This document shows positions 43,990 through 54,561 of a stretch of 64,000 bases of DNA, one piece after another; position 1 is the first letter of the stretch; each line of letters starts with the position of its first letter. Location: NCBI GenBank assembly GCA_012656075.1, contig JAAKBF010000086.1:1-64000 (forward strand), in the 5' to 3' direction. Both the position numbers and the translations under genes were made by a program. Source of the stretch: Phytophthora hibernalis. Its lineage: Eukaryota; Oomycota; Peronosporomycetes; Peronosporales; Peronosporaceae. The notes beneath the pieces were generated by a model, which searched no databases, was not told the origin of the DNA, and was given only the letters and a program-made list of their open reading frames with translations.

Positions 43990-44957
43990 TACCACCGAGA
44001 AACACGCCTGGAGATAAACGTGCGACCGGCTGAACCACACCTCCATGGCCACCTCAGTTTCCATTTACTGCACAAACGTACCACCTGTGGAGTGTGTGTA
44101 GTTGATCATTTTGAGTGCCTCCATGTCGACTGTCTTCGGCTCCTTTCGTTCAAATTCAACGATCCAAAAGTACCTTCCGCTCCTGTTCACACAAGACTTC
44201 ACAACCCGGGCAAATTTTGCAGCTCGCCTTCACTTTCAAATTTTTGAACGACAGTCCAGTTCAGGAAAAGCGATGGAGACCTTGTCATTACCGAAACTAA
44301 GTTCTCCACTGTGTAGAAGCGCAGAGGTAATGCGGGGTCGATACAGAACGATCAAGAGCCTGCTGTTTGCGGGGTCGACCAGGTGGACGACGTGCTTTCA
44401 GAGAACTCTGCGTCCGCTTTAAGGGGCAGTCATCTAGCAATGCGAGGCATGCTACAACATGTGAGCAGATCCACCCAGTCATGTAGACATTTTACAGTCA
44501 CATCGGTATTTCCGACCAACAGCTTGTACCTGCGTCACAATAAATATTAGTCCCACGGAAAAAGCGAATTAGCTACCGCTTGTAGATACCTACCTCAGTA
44601 ATACTCCACGAGTGTTCATCGACGTTGTGAGTTTTTCGCCAGGGATTTAACCTGAACACGATGGAGCGAGAGATAGTTGATTTCAACTTTCTCCACCGTT
44701 TCAGATTCTACAAGTCGCCCAGAAAGCGAATTGAGAAATATCCGTGCTCTGTTTGCATCCACAGCCACATCATGTAAATACTCGCCTTCTCCCGGAATAA
44801 TACACTTGGAAAAGTTGAATAGCATTCCACTCACGCGTTTTCTATTGCTTCTGCGAACAAAACTTTGCGGAAATTGTCGGCAAGTACTAACCTTTGTGCA
44901 TTCAAACTCGTAGTAAGCGGCAATCAAAGTCGGAAGTGTGATATTTGGTTTTGACAA
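43990..44957 (-). pseudogene. MULE C-terminal fragment, left copy
   Basis: Minus-strand frames: EFECTKVSTCRQFPQSFVRR, GEYLHDVAVDANRARIFLNS, then after an intron-like break (about 44535-44625, acceptor TGACGCAG) a SWIM zinc finger VGRKYRCDCKMST followed by TGWICSHVVACLALLD, then ARRPPGRPRKQQALDRS and a NWTVVQKF end. CxC...CSH plus the RPPGRPRK tail is typical of MULE transposases. A 1-bp deletion breaks the SWIM finger. The transposase core is missing. Confidence 0.7.
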
Positions 44958-44966
44958 ATTTTACTA
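44794..44966. other. Unpaired centre of the inverted duplication
   Basis: 173 bp present once between the two arms. On the minus strand it is continuous with the left-arm MULE fragment frame (VSTCRQFPQSFVRRSNRKRV), so it belongs to the original left-arm locus. The junction at 44966/44967 is the inversion breakpoint. Confidence 0.85.
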
Positions 44967-45561
44967 GGGAGAAGGCGAGTATTTACATGATGTGGCTGTG
45001 GATGCAAACAGAGCACGGATATTTCTCAATTCGCTTTCTGGGCGACTTGTAGAATCTGAAACGGTGGAGAAAGTTGAAATCAACTATCTCTCGCTCCATC
45101 GTGTTCAGGTTAAATCCCTGGCGAAAAACTCACAACGTCGATGAACACTCGTGGAGTATTACTGAGGTAGGTATCTACAAGCGGTAGCTAATTCGCTTTT
45201 CCGTGGGACTAATATTTATTGTGACGCAGGTACAAGCTGTTGGTCGGAAATACCGATGTGACTGTAAAATGTCTACATGACTGGGTGGATCTGCTCACAT
45301 GTTGTAGCATGCCTCGCATTGCTAGATGACTGCCCCTTAAAGCGGACGCAGAGTTCTCTGAAAGCACGTCGTCCACCTGGTCGACCCCGCAAACAGCAGG
45401 CTCTTGATCGTTCTGTATCGACCCCCGCATTACCTCTGCGCTTCTACACAGTGGAGAACTTAGTTTCGGTAATGACAAGGTCTCCATCGCTTTTCCTGAA
45501 CTGGACTGTCGTTCAAAAATTTGAAAGTGAAGGCGAGCTGCAAAATTTGCCCGGGTTGTGA
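44967..45561 (+). pseudogene. MULE C-terminal fragment, right copy (truncated)
   Basis: Mirror copy starting at GEYLHDVAVDANRARIFLNS, lacking the 173-bp upstream part that is present only in the left copy. Same 1-bp deletion in the SWIM finger, so the break predates the inversion. Confidence 0.7.
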
Positions 45562-46051
45562 AGTCTTGTGTGAACAGGAGCGGAAGGTACTTTTGGATCG
45601 TTGAATTTGAACGAAAGGAGCCGAAGACAGTCGACATGGAGGCACTCGCCAAATGATCAACTACACACACTCCACAGGTGGTACGTTTGTGCAGTAAATG
45701 GAAACTGAGGTGGCCATGGAGGTGTGGTTCAGCCGGTCGCACGTTTATCTCCAGGCGTGTTTCTCGGTGGTAACGGGGTTGAAAGGAGGCTAGTCGTAGA
45801 ATGTATCAAGGGTACTGCGAACTAGGGACCACCTTTATCCACTAATATACTTTGCATTTCGCAATTTACTTCAAATAAATCAAGTCACCAGAGCCAAAAT
45901 TACCCAACTTCCATGAATTACACGTTTTGAAGAGAAATGTGCCTAATGCTTAAATATCACCCTCGGTTGACTGCAAAATGTGCTTGGGTTACTTAGTTTG
46001 CATCCGCCATTTGCTCGGAAATAATCTTTTCCTTGTATTAACAAATAAAAA

Positions 46052-46188
46052 AGTTGTATTTTACATGTACCGATACAGGTGTACATGTGTTCCGGTACTG
46101 ATACTGCGCAAGTAGACTCGATTGCCGCAGCAATGATTGTCACTTTCGATGTTAGTAGCGGGTATACCGGTACATGTAAAATACAACT
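46052..46188. mobile_element. 137-bp MITE-like inverted-repeat element, right arm
   Basis: Mirror copy of 43574-43710 in the other arm of the inverted duplication. Confidence 0.65.
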
Positions 46189-47848
46189 ATTTATTATAGT
46201 TCTCTGGATTTTAATCCAGAGTTTCTCCCTAAATCGGAGTCCCATTCAGCTGCGCGCAAGTAGAATCTGACAACCCCGTGTTGGCTGGTACTTCTGATAG
46301 AAATACGCCTCGTACGTAGTTTTCCACCAGTAAGAGAATATCTACATTATCATACAAGACAACGAAAATGTACGAAAACGAAGACACTGGTGTGTTCGGC
46401 CAAACGACACATCATCAGGGTCTGTGTTGTAACTGTACTGTAGCAGCTTTGGCGCGTTGAGTGAGTGCTTGAACGGAGAGTTCTTTGCCGGGAACTCTGC
46501 ATCAGGAATGCTTCTCCGTGTAAAACACGGCGCTAGTTGTTAATACAGTACATTGTATGTCGTATATTATACCAGGTATCACGAAATGTGTGCAGGCACT
46601 GGCTGTCCGCACGGAGCCGGTACGCACGTCGGTGACGCGCTGCTGATCATGGCGCCAAAGCACACGAGGCGACGAGCTGCTGTTCAGAATCGACCGGACG
46701 GTCGGGCGGCCCTTTATAATAGTACTATAATAGTATAATACGGTACATGTAGTAGTAAAACGTGTTCTCGCGTTCATTACATGTACGCTACGTGTAGTTT
46801 GGGAGTCATTTTGGCTGAGCTACAGGTACCTGTAGTGTGGCCAGTTGCCACTGGCAATGCCGGTGTGCTGATTCAGCACTGCTGATGCAATTTAGACACG
46901 CACAAAACCGAATACGGGGATGCTCTTCTCGCGTCTAGGGTCACGGAGATGGGGCCGATTCCTGCATTGCACCGGAACCCCTTATGCTCCGAAACTCATG
47001 CATTATTAATACATGTACATGTACTGTATCGTACAGATTTCGCAGCACAGATTGCCTTTGCGAACGAATTGCTGCACGCAGAAGGAAGGATGCGCCGAGC
47101 AGCAGACAGAGTGGCGGTCCGCCACCCCACCCCGTATCAGCGCTGCCACGCATCTTTCAGTTAATGTACCGGTAATAGGATACATGTACATGTACAGTAG
47201 TCTGCGAGGCGGCAGGCCCATCGCCGCCGCTGCACATTGCGGACGTCGAAACCGGCAGGCAGTTCGAAGATGTAGGGGTCTCCAACATGCCTGGGCGTCC
47301 TTTAGTAATAGCAAGGCTTTGTCCAGCGACGACGCTGTCGCACCCCATATCGGTAGTTGGCGGGGTTATCGGTCTGCATCCCAGTCGACGCTCGAGCGTC
47401 CCGGTGTGGGTGCCGTCCTGGAAATTCCGTCTGTACCAGTACCGGTAACACGATTCCAGCCTGCAATCGTGTTAGCCGGGAAATCCGGATCGCGTGCTCA
47501 GCTGCTGTCCTCGGCGATCACCGATCCTTGAGCGCCGGGGAAAGAGAGCGTCCTTCTTGCACCGGAAAGGGCCAGCGACTGGCAGCCTCCCCTCGCAATA
47601 CGGTCCAACGTGAGTTATACGGAGGGTAGGGCTACGGCAGTAACGGGCGCTGTTCAGTGCTGCCCAGTAGTACAGACTGTACCGGTACTGGTACTGCGCG
47701 TGTAGACTCGATTGCCGCCGAGCAGTGGTTGTCACTTTCGCTGTCAGCAGCGGAGCCTCCCGGTTAGCGACCTGCTAGGCTTCGTCCAACATGCCGCCGT
47801 ATGCCGCGCACTGTGACAGTCGCTGAGATTGGCGAAAGCGCATCCCGC

Positions 47849-47887
47849 GCGACCGTCTCACGGAGACTTATTGCTTGAGACGGTCGC
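47849..47887. repeat. Perfect 12-bp hairpin, right arm
   Basis: Mirror of the hairpin at 41869-41907. Confidence 0.6.
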
Positions 47888-48213
47888 CTCTAAACGGAGG
47901 GGGTCTGGGGCGCTCCGTTCGCGCTTTGCCTTCGTGTGGTGCTCCGTATCTTGTCAGGACCGCAAGTCTCTGCTGCAACGGCAACTTGTTGCAAGCAGGG
48001 ACATGAGCTCTCGAAACTCGAATCCCCGGCTCTGATGCAGCCAAGTTAGGGCCCGACACAGGACGCTTGGACACTTGCGCCTGGTATGCTTGCCTAAAAA
48101 GAGCGTCAAACGCGTCGGCTCTGTTCGAGCGCCGTTCTCACAGGGCATGGACCCGAAAAGAGAGATGACAAGAGGGCTTGCTTCGCTTGGGAGCCGCATT
48201 GTACGTGTAACTT

Positions 48214-48232
48214 GCTCACTTTTGAATTTTTC
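48214..48232 (+). promoter_or_regulatory. Oomycete core promoter of permease copy 2
   Basis: GCTCACTTTTGAATTTTTC, 17 of 19 matches to the oomycete Inr+FPR core promoter, 57 bp upstream of ATG 48290. Predicts a 5' leader of about 70 nt. Confidence 0.75.
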
Positions 48233-48289
48233 TTCTCCTCGAGAAGTCTAACAAGCAGTGCCGTCTTCCTTCGTCTTGACCGTTCCACG

Positions 48290-49834
48290 ATGTCGGCCGC
48301 CAACGGCAAGACTGCCTTCTTCACGATGGAGGACGCCAAGGCGTCCTTCAACCTCTTCTGCTGCGTGTGCGGTATTGGTTCGCTGGCCATGCCTTCCAAC
48401 TACGCGCGCGCCGGACCGTTGTTTGCGTCCATCGCGCTGGCCTTCATGATCTTCGCCAACACGTACGCCACGCTCAAGCTGTCCAAGGTGATGCTGGTGG
48501 CGCCGTCGTCTGTCAAGACATACGGTGATCTGGGCGAGTGGTCCCTGGGCAAGTGGGGACGCTTCTTCACGGTGGTCTCTCAGATGGGCGTGTGTCTGCT
48601 GGTGCCGATCGCCTTCCTGGTGCTGGGCAGCACCTTGCTGGACGTGCTGTTCCCGGACTCGTTCAGCCAGATCTTCTGGATCATCTTCATGGCGCTCATG
48701 GTCTTGCCGGTGTGCCTGATCCCGACGCTGAAGGAGAGTGCAGGCATGGCATTCGCCGGTTGCATGGGTACCGTCATCGCCGACATCATTGCCGTCTCGG
48801 TGCTGCAGTGGAACATGCGCGGCCACGGATCGGTCCCGTCGCCGGACGTGACGCTGCACCAGGTGTTGACATGCTTCGGTAACCTTGCTTTGGCTTACGG
48901 TGCTGCCGTTGTGGTGCCCGACCTACAGCGTGAGCACTCGCAGCCGCAGCGCATGCCGCGTGTGGTGGTGATCACCATTCTGTTCATCTCGGCCTTCTTC
49001 ATCGCTGTTGCTCTGGCTGGTTACACGGCCGGTGGCTGCCAGCTTTCGGGCAACATCCTGTACTCGATCGTGAGCACGTCCGACCCACTTGGCCTGGCGC
49101 CTCTGGGCTTTAGTGCCGACCGTGGTGCCGTGGTGATGGCGTACCTGTTCATGCAGGTGCACATCTCGATCGCTTTCTCGACGCTCATGATGCCGCCGTT
49201 CTACATGGCGGAGCGCCTCATTCTGGGCATGCACAAGGGCCCCGAGATTGTGCGCTTCAACGGTGAGGCGGACCAGGCGAACGTGGACCTGGACCTGGAG
49301 ATCCAGGAGAAGCGCTCATACATCCAGAGCTCGACGCCCATTGACACGGCCAACCGCCATGTGTCTGCTTCGAGCTTGGTCGAGAAGTCTGAAGGCCGTA
49401 TGTCGCATCTGCGCGTGGCGCTCGAGTTCGGCGAGGAGATCACGGAGCAGCAGCTGCACGAGCCGTACCGCAACAACCCGCTGCGCTACATCGCCTTGCG
49501 TATTTGTATCATTGTGATTCTGGTATTCATCGCTGTGCTGGCGCGCAAGCGTTTCCTCGACCTGGAGGACTTCACGGGCGCTACTGCCCACACGACGAGC
49601 TGCCTTCTCATGCCGCTGATCATCTACCTGCGCGTGTTCTGGAAGAGCATGTCGGCCCTGGACAAGGGTGCGTCTATGCTGGTGATCGTGGTGTGCGCTG
49701 TCACCGGCTGCTACGTGATGATCCACGCCGGTAAGCAGTTGTTCATGCCGTCAGACGACGATACGCTGTTCTCGTACTGCGAGGCGGAGTTCCAGGATGA
49801 GCCGTACTATATTCGCAACAACAGCACCAACTAA
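48290..49834 (+). CDS. Amino acid/auxin permease (AAAP family), copy 2
   Basis: Second, inverted copy of the 514-residue permease, protein-identical to 39923-41467, so duplication is recent or gene conversion maintains identity. An AATAAA-like signal (ATAATAAAG) lies about 30 bp after the stop in both copies. The two genes converge outward: each is transcribed away from the palindrome centre, with its own core promoter inside the arm. Subtelomeric position and duplication suggest dosage or expression effects, but that is inference. Confidence 0.93.
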   Translation: MSAANGKTAFFTMEDAKASFNLFCCVCGIGSLAMPSNYARAGPLFASIALAFMIFANTYATLKLSKVMLVAPSSVKTYGDLGEWSLGKWGRFFTVVSQMGVCLLVPIAFLVLGSTLLDVLFPDSFSQIFWIIFMALMVLPVCLIPTLKESAGMAFAGCMGTVIADIIAVSVLQWNMRGHGSVPSPDVTLHQVLTCFGNLALAYGAAVVVPDLQREHSQPQRMPRVVVITILFISAFFIAVALAGYTAGGCQLSGNILYSIVSTSDPLGLAPLGFSADRGAVVMAYLFMQVHISIAFSTLMMPPFYMAERLILGMHKGPEIVRFNGEADQANVDLDLEIQEKRSYIQSSTPIDTANRHVSASSLVEKSEGRMSHLRVALEFGEEITEQQLHEPYRNNPLRYIALRICIIVILVFIAVLARKRFLDLEDFTGATAHTTSCLLMPLIIYLRVFWKSMSALDKGASMLVIVVCAVTGCYVMIHAGKQLFMPSDDDTLFSYCEAEFQDEPYYIRNNSTN

Positions 49835-49984
49835 GCAGCAGCTGAGGATGGTAGCGGTGATATAATAAAGTTTTGTGGTTGCAATGAGGTTGTACCGGTA
49901 TATCCGTGCCCAGCAAGTTAAAAAGAGCTCTACAAATTCAATGTGTCTCTTGTTGTATCCGCAATCTTAGATCCTCACGTGTAC

Positions 49985-50321
49985 TGTCAAAACTAGCTCT
50001 CTGGGCGCCCGCTACGCGGACGCTGTGAGCATGGTTTGTTGGAGTAGGGTGGCGCTTCGCTGCGGCGAGTTTTTATAGAATTGAATCTCACCCACCCCGT
50101 CACTCAATCAGTACCCCATTTACTCACTCACTCACCCACCAGCCTACGCACTCTCCCTTTTAAAGATTTTAAAAATCAAGCGTTATATATTAACCCTTTC
50201 GCGAACGCTGGAAGTTTGTATACTTTACAAATCCAAGAAGTTAGCAAATAGAAGGAGGCATAATGCCTACATCGAGCATATAGCCATTGTGGCCCTTCAG
50301 CACGTTGAAGATTGGATAGTA
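49985..50321. other. Gene-free stretch
   Basis: Nothing recognised. A short ACTCACTCACTCACCCACC tract lies near 50125. Confidence 0.4.
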
Positions 50322-51896
50322 CACTCCCGGACAGAATATTACGGCCACCGACATTTTTGCTATAACTTTTTCTACTGGGAGTTGAGGCTTGCTGTTTAGA
50401 TATGTGCTGTAGCACCCTAGTGAAGCATAGTTACGATTAGAAGTTTGCGAAGTTCGAGCTGCGAGGGGAGACTCCCATACAAAAAAACATTTGTGGACCT
50501 GGACACAATATACGGCCAGCCAGACCCATACAAAAATTAAATCAAACGTCATGAAAAGATTGTGTCATAAAGTAAATGCTCTCAGAACCACCAGTCCACT
50601 GGCAAGCTGCTGCCGCTCCCTGCTCGACCACCTTGTGCTCTCACTGTCATTCCCCAACCGGATGGGCAGAGGACCATCGCTGACCGAGGCGGAGCGCGGA
50701 CGGATCAAGGACTGAGCGAGGGCGGCTTCAGCATCCGAGCTATTGCCGAGAAGACGAAGCGCTCAAGGGACTGCGTGCAGAGAGCTCTGAAGACAGGCTC
50801 GACGCGGCATCGTACAGCAGGCCGGAAGCCGTCGCTAACCAAACGGCAGACACGCCGCATCGTGCGCAAGGCTTCCACCGGAGACTACAGCTCCACGCGT
50901 CTGAAGGAGGAGCTTTCGTGCTCGTGCACGGCTCGAACGATCCGCCGTCTTCTGGCTGGCGTTGACTGGCTGGATTACGCCAAGATGGACAACACCCTCC
51001 CTGACCAAGCAGCACAAGCTAGCTCGTTTGGATTGGGCCAAGACGATGATTGTACAGCCTGACATGTGGCCCACAATCGTCTTCTCTGACGAGAAGAAAT
51101 TCAATCATGGGCCAGATGGCCTTCGCCATTACTGGCGTGACATACGGCGGCCTACCAGACAGACTGTGCGACGGCAGAACGGTGGGGGTCTGTAATGATT
51201 TGGGGAGCTTTAGTGCAGCCGGAAAGTCGAAGCTCGCAGTTCTCCAAGGGCGACAGGCGTCCGAGCACTACGTGTACACAGTGTCGGAGTACATGCTCCC
51301 GTTCGCGCACCTCCATCATGGCGTGGACTACATCTACCAGCAAGACAACGCGTCTATCCACCGCTCCAAGTTCACGACCGCATTCTTTGAGGAGGAAGGC
51401 ATCCGCGTTCTCGACTGGCCTGCCCGCTCTCCGGACTTGAACCCAATCGAGAACGTGTGGGCCATGATGGCTCAGATCGTCTATCATAATGGCAAGCAGT
51501 ACGACAGCGTTGCGGAACTGACAGCGGCTATTTATGCGGCGTGGGAGGCTGTTGACCTTACTTACTTGCGCAAGCTCATAGACTCGATGCCAAGACGCTG
51601 CATCGAAGTCATCTCCAAGCAGGGCAACACAACGCACTACTAATAGCAAATTACACAATCTTTTCATGACGTTTGACTAAATTTTTGTATGGGTCTGGCT
51701 GGCCGTATATTGTGTCCAGGTCCACAAATGTTTTTTGTATGGGAGCCTCCTCGCAGCTCGAACTTCGCAAACTTCTAATCGTAACTATGCTTCACTAGGG
51801 TGCCTACAGCACATATCTAAACAGCAAGCCTCAACTCCCAGTAGAAAAAAAGTTATAGCAAAAATGTCGGTGGCCGTAATATTCTGTCCGGGAGTG
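50322..51896 (+). mobile_element. Tc1/mariner element with long terminal inverted repeats
   Basis: 1,575 bp, flanked by TA (50320-50321 and 51897-51898). Ends start CACTCCCGGACAGAATATTA and the inverted repeats run about 243 bp (50322-50564 and 51654-51896) with few mismatches and one small indel. Most Tc1 elements have shorter repeats. Confidence 0.93.
50587..51643 (+). pseudogene. Tc1-type DD34E transposase
   Basis: N-terminal helix-turn-helix region (SLTEAERGRIKD, then FSIRAIAEKTKRSRDCVQRA and RKPSLTKRQTRRIVRKASTG), catalytic core with TIVFSDEKKFNHGPDG (first Asp), DYIYQQDNASIHRSKF (second Asp) and RSPDLNPIENVWAMMA (Glu). There are 34 residues between the second Asp and the Glu, i.e. DD34E. 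The C-terminus ends SMPRRCIEVISKQGNTTHY. Frameshifts at about 50715, 51000 and 51195 disrupt it. It would cut and paste the element at TA dinucleotides. Confidence 0.9.
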
Positions 51897-51898
51897 TA

Positions 51899-52667
51899 GC
51901 AAAATGCTGCCATCGAGCATGTAGAATAATGCTGTCTAATTGGTCAAAACAAAACAATATTTTTTGCTGGCCGGACGCTGTCCCGAAGCGGCGCAGCATT
52001 CATGTGATTGGCTGATGGAACGATATCTTCGCAGCGTGGCGGTGTGCGGCACACCGTGTGCCTCACCGTCTAAACCACGATATCTTCGCCGTGGTATCGT
52101 GCCAGAGCATCGCCCTGACGCAAGTCTGCCAGGCGCTGTCACTTTGAATACCCTTCATTTTTGATGTATCAATTTCACCATCACTTCTCATTTGAATGAT
52201 AACAGACCATCAAACAAGATTGTGAAGCACGTTTGTCGTGAGGCCTTCACTGTGGAAAGATCGATGTCGGGCGCTAAGCGACTCTCGGCTACGGAGACTA
52301 CAGGCGCTGTTAAGTGCCGACGCACAACACGAGGAGCTAAGGGTGCTGCCGTTGTTCAGCTGGGCCAAGGTACGATGCTTTCTGACATAGGAAGATATTC
52401 TGGTAGCTAATGATTGTATAGCTGACAGCAGACCTCGGAAAAATTTATTCAATATCAATAGTACTCGTATTTTTATATGGAATTATTAACTATTGGTTAT
52501 CCAGGCAGACGCGTATTATTGATACCACGAGAACATATTACTATTTGCGTGTTCAGTCCCCAAACCGGAGTTAGACCGCGAGTTGAACCGGAAATCGGCT
52601 TGTTCTGAGTGAGTGGCTCACAGCGGGCAACTTTTAGTACCCTACGGACCGAGCGAGACAGCATCTA
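51899..52667. other. Gene-free stretch
   Basis: No gene recognised. A short hairpin CACGATATCTTCGCCGTGG...TATCGTG lies at about 52075-52101, and the word CGATATCTTCGC also occurs at about 52020. A 72-codon frame at 52192-52410 has no recognisable product. Confidence 0.4.
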
Positions 52668-54281
52668 TTGATCATTTCCACTGTCCCAACGCTTAAGAAT
52701 GAGCTCTGTCCGCAACCGCGACCTCTGTCGCTTTTCTTCCTCCCGGACGCAGACCACTACTACGCGTGCAGCTACTGTGGGGCACGGCGCAAGCAACTTC
52801 CATCAAGCGGTTACGCCAATTTGATCAGTCACCTCAAGGACAAGCACCCTCTCTACGTCGGTGACTATGAGTCCCACCAGCGCAGGCAGGCGGGGTCGCT
52901 CACGGCGAATGGGTTCGTCAATCCTGCCGTCTCCAACATGTATCAGTGGATGGAGTGGGTCATCACCCGCAATATGCCCATCAGCGAGGTTGACGATCCA
53001 CTCACAAGAAGCATGTCCAGTATGCTCGAAGACTCAAGGTCTACATGGCTTTGGTGGTAGCCGCGATCGAGGCCAAGATTACTGCCGAGATGTCGGGCCC
53101 CTTCGGCATCATATTCGACGGGTCAACGTTTTTCTTGGAGAACTACGTGGCTCTCTTCGCCGTGTACTGGCACGCCAACCAGCTCAAGCAAACGCTACTC
53201 GCAATTGCACCAATGGAGGAGGGTGACCTGACGGCCCAAGCGCAGTGCTCTTTCATGAAGAAGATCATCGAGAGTTTTCACCAATCAGAATCGATGTTGT
53301 CGTTTCTGATTGGTGATAATTGTTCTACCAATCGCGCTACTGCGACACGCCTCGAGATCCCGTTGATTGGTTGTGCGTCGCACCGCCGTGAACTCGTATT
53401 TGGAGGACCACAAGACGACGGTGGATGCGGTGAGCACCCTCATGGCGGCTCTGCGCACGATCAACAATCGCGCCGCTCTGCGCGAGCACACACCACTCTC
53501 CCCGTTGAGGCCTAATGTGACCCGCTGGAGTTCCACATTCGAGATGGTGGCTCGCTACGTCAGGTTCCGGGACGAAATCAAGCTGGTCGAAGCGGTGTTT
53601 GACCTCATCCCCAAGGCGGCAATGCATCGTCGGATTGAGGTGCTTCTAGTGGACCTCCGTCTTTTCAACAGCGTCACCATCAAGCTGCAGTCGGAGGACT
53701 TGATGCTAGCTGATGTCCGCGCCCTGTTCGACTCCGTGGTTCAGCTCTTCCCGTCAATGAAGCCAAAACTGAGTGCCACGGCTTCCATCGTGCATTCTCC
53801 TGACTTTGAGGCAGCTGCGGTGAAGGTACTGTTCCGCGGTTATGACTACTACCGTAAAGTACTAATGTGGTTAATGTGTATTTTTGCACAACAGGTCATT
53901 AACGGAGAGGTGAGGCGTCTTACGTCGAACGAGCGCAAGGCCATCAAGCGATTTGCGGTCGCTGCACCGGCAAATGCGGGCGCGAAGCGCAAGCAGCCGG
54001 ACGAGGAGGAGGAGAAGAAGGAAGAGGACTTGGCGACGTCGGTGCTACGCGCAAAGAGGGCAGGTGGGGACCAACAGGCCTTGAACGCGTACGTCAAGCT
54101 CCTTGAGAAGATGCCACCCACAAGCAACCGCTGTGAGCGGCTATCCTCACAGGACAAGCTTGTGCTGACGCCCCAGAGAGCGTCGCTGTTGCCGGTGAAC
54201 TTTGAAATGCTCATGTTCCTCCGTGCTAACAGAAGTTACTGGGATGTGACTACTGTGCATGACGTGTACCAGCAAATGTGA
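52668..54281 (+). pseudogene. hAT transposase relic
   Basis: A BED-type zinc finger (YYACSYCGARRKQLPSSGYA, LISHLKDKHP), then AVSNMYQWMEWVITRNMPIS. A frame change near 53040 leads to [20 protein letters not shown] with the IFDGSTF (first Asp) segment, [13 protein letters not shown] and [12 protein letters not shown] second shift near 53390 leads to [20 protein letters not shown] and the C-terminal dimerisation region PPTSNRCERLSSQDKLVLTP, NFEMLMFLRANRSYWDV. This series of motifs is the hAT order. An acidic EEEEKKEEDLAT stretch is inserted. Terminal inverted repeats were not found. Confidence 0.85.
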
Positions 54282-54561
54282 GTGAGGCTAGGATCCGCAA
54301 GAACTGCGCAATACATTGAGTATTGGACAATTATTATCTATTGCTTGTGTGGATGTGGCGTTATTTATTATGGTAGCTGGCGGCAGGCAGTACAATATGT
54401 TATGGTAACTGGCTGACAGCATACTTTTCAAGTAGATTTGGCGTGCCCTGCACCGTGAAGGGTGGACGTCCAAAGCGCCATCATATAGCAGTTTGAACAA
54501 TTTCTACCGATATATTCAACCAGGACGCAGTCTTGAAGGACAAGAAGGCAGGGACTAATTT

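Larger units (their letters stand above)
39778..44793. repeat. Large inverted duplication, left arm
   Basis: About 5,016 bp, nearly identical in reverse complement to 44967-49984 (positions sum to about 89,760). Open frames mirror each other throughout. Differences seen are rare: a 1-bp indel (41601 versus 48160 region), a small change near 42170/47590, and more divergence in the outermost ~80 bp. The arm contains the permease gene, a MITE, a hairpin and a MULE fragment. Confidence 0.95.
44967..49984. repeat. Large inverted duplication, right arm
   Basis: Mirror copy of 39778-44793. Its inner edge (GGGAGAAGGCGAG) starts inside the MULE fragment. Its outer edge follows the permease gene by about 150 bp. 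Confidence 0.95.
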
